From NCBI GenBank assembly GCA_023423535.1, contig JAFAFL010000080.1, forward strand, positions 16,515 to 80,514: DNA of 64,000 nucleotides, in the 5' to 3' direction. The stretch is from Pseudomonadota bacterium (GTDB taxonomy: Bacteria > Myxococcota > Myxococcia > Myxococcales > Myxococcaceae). Position numbers and translations under genes: made by a program. Shown here piece by piece: positions 26,469-34,158 of the stretch (positions within the stretch are counted from its first letter, which is position 1; each line of letters starts with the position of its first letter). The notes under the pieces were generated by a model. That model worked only from the letters and a program-made list of their open reading frames with translations. It searched no databases and had not been told where the DNA came from.

Positions 26469-28370
26469 ATGTCCGGACGCCGCCCCGACACCTCCCTCGT
26501 CCGAGAGGGACTCCGGCTCCTCGGCGTGGAGCGGCTGGTGCTCGGCGTCCACGACGCGGCGTTTCCCGGAGACGACGACGAGGATCCCGGACGCGGCACG
26601 CCCTTCTCGCGCGGCGCGGAGCGGTTCTGCGAGTGGGCGGTCTCGCTGGGCTTCGACGGCCTGCAGCTCGGGCCGCAGGGGATGACGCACGCGGGCAGCG
26701 CCTCGCCCTACGAGGCCACGCTCTTCTCGCGCAACCCGCACAACCTCCCGCTCGCGCGCCTCGCAGAACGCGGGCTCCTCTCCACGCAGACCGTGGAGCG
26801 GCTCGTCTCCGCCCGGCCTCCGCATTCGCGCGAGCGCATGGACTACGCGCACCTCTTCGCCCACTTCGAGCCGGTGGTGGAGGCGCTCTCGGCGCGATTG
26901 CTCTCCGACGCGCGGGCGCTCCCCGAGCTCGACGCGTGGATCGAGCGCGAAGCCCACTGGCTCGTGCCGGACGCGCTCTACGCCCCGCTCTGCCGCGAGC
27001 ACGGCGCCGCCTGGTACCGCGACTGGACCGGCACGGAGGCCGCCCGCTTCGACCAACGGCTCTTCGCGCCGCTTCCGGGAGAGGAGGCGCGCGCAGCGGA
27101 GCGTCTCTCCGCGCTTCGACGAGAGTACCGGGACGAGATCCGCGCCTACGCCGCGGTGCAGCGGCTGCTCGCCGAGGAGCAGCGCCTCTTCCGCGAGCGT
27201 GCGGGGACGATGGGCCTCGCACTCTACGGCGACCTGCAGGTGGGCCTCTCCGCGCAGGACGAGTGGGCACGCGCGGGCCTCATGCTCGAGGGCTACCGGA
27301 TGGGCGCGCCGCCCTCGCGCACGAACCCCGAGGGCCAGCCGTGGGGCTACGGCGTGCTCGACCCCGCGCAGTTCGGCACGCCCGACGCGCCGGGTCCCGC
27401 GCTCCGCTTCATCGGGGCCCGCGCGCAGCGGCTGATGGAGCTCTACGACGGCATGCGGGTGGACCATCCGCACGGCTGGATCGACCCCTGGGTGTACCGC
27501 GCCGACAGCCCGCCCGAGGACCTCCTCTTCGAGGTGCAGAACGGCGCCCGCCTCTACTCCTCTCCGGACGCGCCCGGCCACGAGGCGCTGCGCCCCTTCG
27601 CCATCGCCCGCCCGGACCAGCTCCGCCGCGGCCGGCCGCGCTACGCCGACGACTGGGTCGCAGAACTCGAGGACGAACAGGTCGCCCGCTACGCAGTGCA
27701 GCTCGACGCGCTGGTGGAGGCCGCGCGCGAGAGGGGCCTGCCCGCGGACGGCATCTCCTGCGAGGTCCTCAGCACGCTTCCCTATCCGGTGCGGCGGGTG
27801 CTCGAGCGCCACGGCCTCGGCCGCTTCCGGGTGCTGCAGAAGGCGCGGATGGAGGACCCCACCGACGTCTACCGCGCGGAGAACGCCGAGGCGCCGGACT
27901 GGGTGATGCTCGGCAACCACGACACGCCCTCCATCTGGCGCGCGGTCGAGGGCTGGCGGGAGAGCGGGAAGGACGTCCTCTGGGCGGACCACCTCGCGGC
28001 GCGGCTCTGCGCGGACCCGGGCGGGGCGGAGGGACTGCGTCGCCGGCTGCGCGAGAGTGACGCCGCGCTGGTGCACGCGCTCTTCGCGGACGCGCTCGCC
28101 TCGCGGGCAAAGAACGTGTTCGTCTTCTTCACGGACCTGCTCGGCGAACGCGAGGCCTACAACGCGCCCGGCACGGTCAGCCCGGACAACTGGACCCTGC
28201 GCATCTCGCCGGACTACGCGCGGCGGCAGGCCGAGGCGGGTCTGGACCTCTCCCGCGCCGTCGCCTGGGCGCTCGGGACGCTGCCGGGCGAACGCGCCGC
28301 GGAGGTCTCGAAGGCACTCGGTGGGACGGCCGGCGCCGCCGAAACGTTGAACGGTCCCGGGCGTACCTGA
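26469..28370 (+). CDS. Second, divergent 4-alpha-glucanotransferase-like protein (GH77)
   Basis: This 633-residue protein is longer than the MalQ encoded at 9848. Features include VSLGFDGLQLGPQGMTHAGS and ASPYEATLFSRN near the N-terminus, GLALYGDLQVGLSAQDEW, YDGMRVDHPHGWIDPW with the probable nucleophile Asp, DGISCEVLSTLPYPVRRVL with the probable acid/base Glu, and MLGNHDTPSIW with the third acidic residue. These sit in the GH77 order, but the NHDTPS form and the WGYG/RFIGARAQ segments differ from classic MalQ, so substrate preference may differ. ATG 26469 is used; the TTG at 26433 is an upstream alternative. Confidence 0.8.
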   Translation: MSGRRPDTSLVREGLRLLGVERLVLGVHDAAFPGDDDEDPGRGTPFSRGAERFCEWAVSLGFDGLQLGPQGMTHAGSASPYEATLFSRNPHNLPLARLAERGLLSTQTVERLVSARPPHSRERMDYAHLFAHFEPVVEALSARLLSDARALPELDAWIEREAHWLVPDALYAPLCREHGAAWYRDWTGTEAARFDQRLFAPLPGEEARAAERLSALRREYRDEIRAYAAVQRLLAEEQRLFRERAGTMGLALYGDLQVGLSAQDEWARAGLMLEGYRMGAPPSRTNPEGQPWGYGVLDPAQFGTPDAPGPALRFIGARAQRLMELYDGMRVDHPHGWIDPWVYRADSPPEDLLFEVQNGARLYSSPDAPGHEALRPFAIARPDQLRRGRPRYADDWVAELEDEQVARYAVQLDALVEAARERGLPADGISCEVLSTLPYPVRRVLERHGLGRFRVLQKARMEDPTDVYRAENAEAPDWVMLGNHDTPSIWRAVEGWRESGKDVLWADHLAARLCADPGGAEGLRRRLRESDAALVHALFADALASRAKNVFVFFTDLLGEREAYNAPGTVSPDNWTLRISPDYARRQAEAGLDLSRAVAWALGTLPGERAAEVSKALGGTAGAAETLNGPGRT

Positions 28371-28423
28371 TTGAGCCCGTCAGGCAGGCTTTCCGCCTCC
28401 GGTGCCGCACTTCCGAAGCCAAT

Positions 28424-28440
28424 TGACTTTGATTCTCAAT
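28424..28440 (+). promoter_or_regulatory. Fur-box-like operator upstream of exbB-exbD-tonB
   Basis: The 17 bases TGACTTTGATTCTCAAT contain a TTGA-TTC-TCAA inverted repeat and resemble the E. coli Fur consensus, with the core TGATTCTCA identical. The site lies 20-37 bases before the exbB start in an unusually AT-rich patch for this genome. This location fits iron-dependent repression of the TonB energy system. Confidence 0.6.
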
Positions 28441-28460
28441 AACACAACCCTGCGACTCCC

Positions 28461-29150
28461 ATGACCCTCCCGCTTCTCATGGCCCAGGCGGCGCAGTCCG
28501 CGCACCAGGGCTGGCTCACCGCGCGTCTGCTGGAGACGCTCACCACCAACGCCGAGTGGGTGTTGTGGCTGCTGTGCGGTCTCTCGGTGCTCTCGGTGGC
28601 GGTGATGCTCGAGCGCGTCGTCTACTTCTCCTCGCACCGGCTGCCCTCCGCGGAGGAGCTGGCGGTGCGGCTCGCGCGCGGCGAGGTGGAGGCGGTGAAG
28701 GCCGCGGTGGCCGGCAAGAAGGGCATGGAGGCCGCGGTCGTGCGCGAGGGCCTCGCCTCGATGGGCCAGGGCGCGGACACGGTGGAGCAGGTCATCGCCT
28801 CCACGGTCGCGCGCGAGCGTCCGCAGTACGAGCGCTTCCTCTCCTTCCTCGGCACCCTCGGGAACAACGCGCCCTTCGTCGGCCTCTTCGGCACCGTGCT
28901 CGGCATCATCAAGGCCTTCGCGGACCTCGCCTCGGCGAGCGCGAAGTCGCAGTCGGTGCAGGAATCGGTGATGGCCGGCATCTCCGAGGCGCTGGTGGCC
29001 ACCGCGGTCGGACTCGGCGTGGCCATCCCCGCGGTGCTCGCGTTCAACGCCTTCAATCGCTGGCTGAAGACGATCACCGCGCGCACCAACGCGCTGGGCC
29101 ACGCGCTCGTGGGCCACCTCCGCGCCACGCGCCCCGGGAGCGAGGGCTAG
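28461..29150 (+). CDS. exbB: ExbB/TolQ/MotA-type proton channel
   Basis: This is a 229-residue inner-membrane protein with three hydrophobic segments: VLWLLCGLSVLSVAVMLERV, a central one containing NNAPFVGLFGTVLGII, and ALVATAVGLGVAIPAVLAFN. With ExbD it forms the proton channel that energises TonB. It is the first gene of a compact exbB-exbD-tonB operon; the next gene begins 3 bases after its stop. A Fur-like operator lies just upstream, so iron starvation probably induces it. The choice of ExbB over TolQ rests on the downstream tonB. Confidence 0.92.
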   Translation: MTLPLLMAQAAQSAHQGWLTARLLETLTTNAEWVLWLLCGLSVLSVAVMLERVVYFSSHRLPSAEELAVRLARGEVEAVKAAVAGKKGMEAAVVREGLASMGQGADTVEQVIASTVARERPQYERFLSFLGTLGNNAPFVGLFGTVLGIIKAFADLASASAKSQSVQESVMAGISEALVATAVGLGVAIPAVLAFNAFNRWLKTITARTNALGHALVGHLRATRPGSEG

Positions 29151-29153
29151 CCC

Positions 29154-29585
29154 ATGGCCGGAGCTGCGCAGGGCCCGGACGACGACGAGATCACCGGCAT
29201 CAACGTGGTGCCGCTGGTGGACATCGTCCTCGTGCTCCTCATCATCTTCATGGTCACCGCGAACTTCATCGTGCGCGAGACGCACGAGGTGGACCTGCCG
29301 CGCGCCGCCCACGGGGGCGAGACGGTGCAGGGCCTGGTCAACGTGGTGCTCGATAAGGAGGGCCGGCTCTTCTACGAGGACGCGGAGGTGACCGAAGCGG
29401 ACCTCCTCGCGCGGGTGGCGGAGGCGATCAAGAAGGACCCCGAGACGCGCGCGATCATCAGCGCGGACCAGGGTGTCCACTACGGCAAGGTGATGCGCCT
29501 CATCGACCTGGTGAAGGGCCAGGGCATCGCCAAGTTCGCGCTGAACATCGAGAAGGAAAGCGCCGCGGCGGCAGCCGGGCAGTAG
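29154..29585 (+). CDS. exbD: ExbD/TolR biopolymer transport protein
   Basis: This 143-residue protein has a single membrane helix near the N-terminus, NVVPLVDIVLVLLIIFMV, with the proton-carrying Asp23. A periplasmic domain ends in AIISADQGVHYGKVMRLIDL, as is usual for ExbD. It works in complex with ExbB and TonB. It starts 3 bases after exbB and ends 13 bases before tonB. Confidence 0.92.
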   Translation: MAGAAQGPDDDEITGINVVPLVDIVLVLLIIFMVTANFIVRETHEVDLPRAAHGGETVQGLVNVVLDKEGRLFYEDAEVTEADLLARVAEAIKKDPETRAIISADQGVHYGKVMRLIDLVKGQGIAKFALNIEKESAAAAAGQ

Positions 29586-29598
29586 CGGGACACGGGTC

Positions 29599-30459
29599 AT
29601 GGCGGCGGACGTTCAGGGCACGATGAGCGGTGGCGGCTGGACCCCACGCCGGGACCGGTCCTGGCTCATCATCGGCGCGCTGCTGCTCGTCTCCGCATTG
29701 GGCCACGTCGTCGCCTACTGGGGCGCGAACTCCTACGCGGTCTCGCTGCGGGAGACGCGAAAGGTCCAGAAGCCCGCGGAGCTGGTGATGTTCGAGGTCG
29801 AGCGCCCGAAGCCGCCCGAGCCTCCGAAGCCTGCGCCCGAGCCCGAGCCGGTCAAGCCGCCGCCCCCGAAGCCGCCGCCCCCGCCGAAGGTCGTGGGGAA
29901 GGCGAAGCCGCCGCCGATGAACATCGCCGCGCGCGAGGACACGCCGCCGCCGCCGAACGATGCCCCTCCCCCGCCGAACGACGCGCCGCCGCCCGAGGCC
30001 TCGACGAAGCCGGTGCCGCTGGTGACGGGCATCTCCATGTCCTCTACCAGCGCCCAGGGCTCCTTCGCCGCGCCGGTGGGAAACACCGCGTACGGGAAGA
30101 TGGCCGAGACCGCGACCGACCCCTCGCAGGTGAAGGCCTACCGGGCGCCGGAGGGCGTGCGCTACGTGCCCTCGTACCAGGCGGACACCCAGCCGCAGGT
30201 GCTGCGCGAGGTCCGGCTGCAGAACAGCGAGTGGCCCGCCGAGGCGCGCCGCGCCGGCATCGAGGGCAGCGTGGTCGTCTCCATCGCCATCGACGCCGAG
30301 GGCAACGTGACGGCCGCGAAGCTCGTGCGCGGGCTGGGCTACGGGCTCGACGAGGCGGCGCTGAAGGCGGTGCGCGGCTTCAAGTTCCGCCCCGCCACCG
30401 TGAAGGGCCAGCCGGTGGCGACGGAGATCAAGTACACCTACACGTTCCTGCTCGACTAG
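29599..30459 (+). CDS. tonB: TonB energy transducer
   Basis: The 286-residue protein has one N-terminal membrane anchor (about residues 21-43). The periplasmic linker, about 66-135, is very rich in Pro, Lys and Glu (PKPPEPPKPAPEPEP), and the C-terminal TonB domain starts near residue 205 (VRLQNSEWPAEARRAGIEGS). It ends with YTYTFLLD. TonB transmits proton-motive energy to outer-membrane receptors for siderophores, haem or vitamin B12. No receptor gene lies in the window. The stop shares a CTAG palindrome with the stop of the convergent gene. Confidence 0.93.
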   Translation: MAADVQGTMSGGGWTPRRDRSWLIIGALLLVSALGHVVAYWGANSYAVSLRETRKVQKPAELVMFEVERPKPPEPPKPAPEPEPVKPPPPKPPPPPKVVGKAKPPPMNIAAREDTPPPPNDAPPPPNDAPPPEASTKPVPLVTGISMSSTSAQGSFAAPVGNTAYGKMAETATDPSQVKAYRAPEGVRYVPSYQADTQPQVLREVRLQNSEWPAEARRAGIEGSVVVSIAIDAEGNVTAAKLVRGLGYGLDEAALKAVRGFKFRPATVKGQPVATEIKYTYTFLLD

Positions 30460-30773
30460 CGGGAGACGGTGATCGCGTAGCTCTGCTTCGAGCCGTCGCC
30501 GCGCCACACGAGCAGCTGCGTCGTCCCCGGCGCGCGGCCGGTGATCTCCACCTCGCCGCCCGCCACCCGGATGTCCGCGATCTCCGGGTCGCCCACCGCC
30601 ACCCGGGTGACGTTCTGCACGCTGACCGAGCGCCTGCCGCCGACCTTCAGCTGCACCTGCGAGGCGCCGCCCGCCTGCGCGAACGCTTCGGTCGGGACGG
30701 CGAGCGCCAACGCCGCACCCAGCGGCGCCGCGCCGAGGCACACGACCGCGATGAGGGTCCGAAGCGGGGCCAT
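30456..30773 (-). CDS. Secreted pilus/secretin N-terminal-domain protein
   Basis: This 105-residue protein has a signal peptide (MAPLRTLIAVVCLGAAPLG to about FAQA). It is followed by one domain, LKVGGRRSVSVQNVTRVAVG, then DPEIADIRVAGGEVEITGRA and PGTTQLLVWRGDGSKQSYAI. This matches the small beta domain found at the N-terminus of CpaC/RcpA-type pilus secretins (Pfam pil_N). Here it stands alone, with no secretin channel after it. It may be a periplasmic accessory protein; its partner is unknown. The start chosen is ATG 30773, because the upstream frame to 30905 has no signal-like features. Confidence 0.8.
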   Translation of the reverse strand: MAPLRTLIAVVCLGAAPLGAALALAVPTEAFAQAGGASQVQLKVGGRRSVSVQNVTRVAVGDPEIADIRVAGGEVEITGRAPGTTQLLVWRGDGSKQSYAITVSR

Positions 30774-30883
30774 GACCGGGAGCCTGCTGCGTCCCGCCAC
30801 CGCCCGGCAAGGTGCGTCGAGGTCGGTCGGGGTGTGCAACGCCCCTTCGCCTGCACCACGGGAGGGCTCGGGGGGAGCGCGCC

Positions 30884-32428
30884 TCACTCCTGCGACCAGT
30901 CCCACTTGGGGCGCTGCCAGGACTCGAGGAGCGCCTCTTCGCTCTTTTCGGCGGAGCTCTTGCTGCCCTCGTGACCGTCGATGAAGCCGACGAACTCGAG
31001 CTGCGCCTCGTCGGTGCCGACGGTCTTCGCCCAGCGCTCGATGATCCGGTTCGCCGGCAGCGTGGTGCGGCCGACGATGTCCTCGAGGGTGAAGTGGAGG
31101 CTCTCGCCCTCGTCCTCCGGCGCCTGGTAGCTCTTGTAGACGAGCTCGGTGCAGACGAGGACGTTGTCGGTGGCGAAGTCGAACTCGAAGTCGTACGGCG
31201 TGCCCAGCGTGCGGTAGGCCCGCTCGATGGCCCGGGCGCGCTCGAGCTTCGACAGCTTCGGCCGCAGCACCGCGAGGTGGTCCGCGCCGAGCCCGTGGTA
31301 CTGCGAGCTGAGCACCACGCCCTCGCTGATCGCCTCCAGCACCACGTGACGCCCGCCGAGGTGCGCGTCATCCGCCGGCGCGCCATGCGCCGCCCAGACG
31401 TCCGGGTAGCGGGTGGCGAGCGCGAAGGTGAAGCCGTTCGGGTAGGCGCTGCGGACCTCCGGATCGGCGTCGAACTCGGCGGCGAGGTCCTCCGGCGTGC
31501 CCAGCCACATCCCCGAGTGCGGCCAGAAGCCGGGCAGCCCCACGTTGGAGACGTACCAGTTGCGGCGCGCGACGAAGACGTCACCGGGGCGCATCCGCGC
31601 GGCGATGGCGTCCACCTGCGTGTTGGAGACGAGCGGCGGCCGCGGCGCGACGTAGCGGGTGTCGCCCATCCAGCGGCTGATGACGGTCTGCGCGGGGAGG
31701 ATGGCGCCAAACACCGCGTCCTTCACGTCCTGCTGCGTGTTCAGCCAGCGCAGCTTCGCGCCGTCCCTGCGCAGCCGGTCGGAGACCTCGTCGGTGTAGC
31801 GGTGCGCGCGGCGGGCGAGCTCCTGGAACGGCGTCTCGCCGGGGCGCGGGGGCTCGTTCACCGAGGGGTACGCCGGCTCGAGGTGGCGGCGGCTGAAGTC
31901 CCGCATCTCCTGCGCCGATCGAGGGTCGAGCACGCGCTTCTGCAGCCTGGAGAAGAGGCCCTCGCGCACGCCCCATGAGGGATGCGCCTCGTCGAGCAGC
32001 TTCTCGAACATGGGCTTGCCGGTGGTCCGCGAGACGAACGCCAGCAGCAGCTTCGCCACCCCGCCGCGCATGGCGAAGGCCAGCGCCACCGAGTCCTTGC
32101 GGTCCGGCGCCTCACCCGAGACGTAGGCGTCCGCGCCGGAGCGGTACTGGCCCCGGATGCCGTCCATCACCGTGAGGTAGTCCACCAGCGGGGCGTAGAT
32201 GGCGAGGAGCCGCTGCTTCTCCTCCTCGTCGAGGGGCGCGTCGCCGGTGCGGTCGAAGAGCGCGTCTGCCTCTTCGATGTGCGCGACGAGCGCATCCGCC
32301 CGGTCGAGCAGCTGGTTCGCGGTGACCGCGTCGGGTTCGGTGGGAACGATGATCGGCGCGTCGCTCTGGGGAGCGCAGGCGGTCAGCGCCACGACGAGCG
32401 CCGGAAGTACAGCGCGCAGCGGGTGCAT
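30884..32428 (-). CDS. YiiX/C92-type cysteine hydrolase lipoprotein
   Basis: This is a 514-residue protein with a lipoprotein signal ending in LTAC (Cys18). A helical N-terminal half (about 25-280) is followed by a permuted NlpC/P60-like domain, with RPGDVFVARRNWYVSN, the likely catalytic His in PHSGMWLG, and the likely catalytic Cys in NVLVCTELVYKSY, preceded by GTPYDFEFDFATD. YiiX-type enzymes are thought to cleave peptide, lipid or peptidoglycan amide bonds; the substrate is unknown. ATG 32428 is chosen because AGGAG lies 9 bases upstream. The frame to 32560 is not supported. Confidence 0.8.
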   Translation of the reverse strand: MHPLRAVLPALVVALTACAPQSDAPIIVPTEPDAVTANQLLDRADALVAHIEEADALFDRTGDAPLDEEEKQRLLAIYAPLVDYLTVMDGIRGQYRSGADAYVSGEAPDRKDSVALAFAMRGGVAKLLLAFVSRTTGKPMFEKLLDEAHPSWGVREGLFSRLQKRVLDPRSAQEMRDFSRRHLEPAYPSVNEPPRPGETPFQELARRAHRYTDEVSDRLRRDGAKLRWLNTQQDVKDAVFGAILPAQTVISRWMGDTRYVAPRPPLVSNTQVDAIAARMRPGDVFVARRNWYVSNVGLPGFWPHSGMWLGTPEDLAAEFDADPEVRSAYPNGFTFALATRYPDVWAAHGAPADDAHLGGRHVVLEAISEGVVLSSQYHGLGADHLAVLRPKLSKLERARAIERAYRTLGTPYDFEFDFATDNVLVCTELVYKSYQAPEDEGESLHFTLEDIVGRTTLPANRIIERWAKTVGTDEAQLEFVGFIDGHEGSKSSAEKSEEALLESWQRPKWDWSQE

Positions 32429-32559
32429 GTTCGTACTGCTCCTGTCGCGCATCCGGTCGGCCACCGGGTGCTCTGGGGAAAGAGGTTTAGCCGGATTCCT
32501 TCGTCGCCGCCACCTTCCCCCCCGATCAAAATAGCGGCCGGCCCCTCTGACGCGCCGCA

Positions 32560-32883
32560 CTATTCCTCGGGGGGCGGCTCGAAGAGCATCAGGTCCTCGG
32601 TGCGCATGGTGCTCGTGCGCGGGCGGGACTCGCCCCGACGTTCGGAGGCGCCGCGCATCCCGAGCGAAGAAGGGGGTGGGCGGGTGTAGCCGAGCAGCGC
32701 ACCCGCGGCGGCGTACTCCTCAGAGGCCTCGGCGAGGGACCGCTCCGCCACCGAGACGAGGTCCTGCAGCGTGGCGTCGCGCTCGGCCTCGGGCGTCTCG
32801 GCGAGCATCCGCCACAGTTGCAGCGCGTCGATGAGGTCCCGCCGCGCGCGGGAGAAGCGCTCCCTGTCCCTTTCACTTCGCAT
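32560..32883 (-). CDS. Small conserved protein of unknown function
   Basis: This 107-residue protein is highly charged and helical in its first 65 residues (RRDLIDALQLWRMLAETPE, then VSVAERSLAEASEEYAAAG), with a disordered tail ending in LMLFEPPPEE. No signal peptide or known motif is visible. It lies 12 bases downstream of hemW on the same strand, so it may belong to that operon. I do not recognise the family. Confidence 0.65.
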   Translation of the reverse strand: MRSERDRERFSRARRDLIDALQLWRMLAETPEAERDATLQDLVSVAERSLAEASEEYAAAGALLGYTRPPPSSLGMRGASERRGESRPRTSTMRTEDLMLFEPPPEE

Positions 32884-32895
32884 CGGGCGCGGACC

Positions 32896-34158
32896 TTACA
32901 TGAGCCAGGCGGCCACCGCGCTGTGCAGGTCGAGCCCCTCGTCCGTCGGCGCGAGGCGCTGCCCTTCGGTTCCTCCGCGCACCAGCAGCCCGCGCTTCAC
33001 CAGCGCGTCGGCGCGTTGCAGCTTCTCCCGGGTCTCCGCCTCGCCGAGGCCGAAGGCGCGGAAGGTCGCGGCAAGGTCCAGCCCCTCCGCCGCGGGCGCT
33101 TCACCCGGCGCGAGCCGCAGCCCCATCGCCACCCGCTCGCCGAAGAGCTCGGAGGAGCCCAGCGGCTCCTCGTTCGCGACGGGGAGTTTGCCCTCCTCCA
33201 CCGACTGGAGGTACCGCTCCGCGCTCCGGTGGTTCTGCCAGCGCAGCCCGCGGTGCCCGGGCTGAGCGGCCTCGGCGAGATAGCCCGTCGCGCCCGAACC
33301 GAGCGCGAGGTACTCGCCGCCGGTCCAGTAGGCCGCGTTGTGCCGCGAGTGGTGCCCGCGCCGCGCGTAGTTCGAGACCTCGTAACGATGAAGTCCGGCC
33401 GCGCGGTAGGCGTCTCGCACCGCGCGCTGCATCGCGAGCACGGCGTCGTCCGGCGGCAGCGAGACCTCGCCGCGGGAGAGCTGGCGCGCGAGCGGGACCT
33501 CCTCGGCGAGGCTCTCCCGGTCGAGCGTGAGCGCGTAGGCGGAGAGGTGTTCGCTGCCCAGGTCCGCCGCGCGCAACGCGTCCTCGCGCGCCATCTGCAG
33601 CGTCTGGCCCGGCACGCCATAGATGAAGTCGAGCGAGACGTTGTCGAAGCCCGCCGCCCTCGCCGAACGGAAGGCCGCCACCGCGGCGCGGTCGTCGTGC
33701 GCGCGCCCGAGGAACTTCAGCGTGTCCGGGTGGAAGGACTGCACGCCGATGGAGAGCCGGTTCACGCCCGCCTCGCGGTAGCCGCCGAAGCGTCCCGCGT
33801 CGCTCGCGCCCGGGTTCGCCTCCAGCGTGACCTCCGCGCCCTCCGCCAGGGGCAGCACGGAGAAGACTCCGCCGAGCACGCGCGCGACGTGCCGCGGGTC
33901 CCACAGCGAGGGCGTGCCGCCGCCGAGAAAGACCGCGTCGAGCTTCCGGCCCGCGAGCTCCGGCCGCGCCTTTAGCCGCAGCTCCAGCTCGCGCAGCACC
34001 GCGTCCGCGTAGCGCACCTCCGGCACCTGCCGCGCCGCGGTGGAGGCGAAGTCGCAGTAGGGGCACTTCGACAGGCAGTAGGGGAAGTGCAGGTAGAGGG
34101 CGAACCGCGCCGCCTCGATCCCGGTGAGGGGATCGACCGGCGCGCGCGGAGGGCTCAA
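32896..34158 (-). CDS. hemW: Radical SAM haem chaperone HemW
   Basis: This 420-residue enzyme has the CxxxCxxC radical-SAM motif at Cys28, 32 and 35 (YCLSKCPYC). The family blocks LGGGTPSLW, EANPG, RLSIGVQSFHPDTLKFLGR and DFIYGVPGQT are also present. It lacks the extra features of true oxygen-independent coproporphyrinogen oxidase and fits HemW, which binds haem and may insert it into respiratory proteins. There is no ATG or GTG at the domain start. TTG 34158 overlaps the stop of the upstream coiled-coil gene (TTGA), which indicates translational coupling and decides the start. The long N-terminal extension in the open frame is antisense-phase noise. Confidence 0.9.
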   Translation of the reverse strand: MSPPRAPVDPLTGIEAARFALYLHFPYCLSKCPYCDFASTAARQVPEVRYADAVLRELELRLKARPELAGRKLDAVFLGGGTPSLWDPRHVARVLGGVFSVLPLAEGAEVTLEANPGASDAGRFGGYREAGVNRLSIGVQSFHPDTLKFLGRAHDDRAAVAAFRSARAAGFDNVSLDFIYGVPGQTLQMAREDALRAADLGSEHLSAYALTLDRESLAEEVPLARQLSRGEVSLPPDDAVLAMQRAVRDAYRAAGLHRYEVSNYARRGHHSRHNAAYWTGGEYLALGSGATGYLAEAAQPGHRGLRWQNHRSAERYLQSVEEGKLPVANEEPLGSSELFGERVAMGLRLAPGEAPAAEGLDLAATFRAFGLGEAETREKLQRADALVKRGLLVRGGTEGQRLAPTDEGLDLHSAVAAWLM

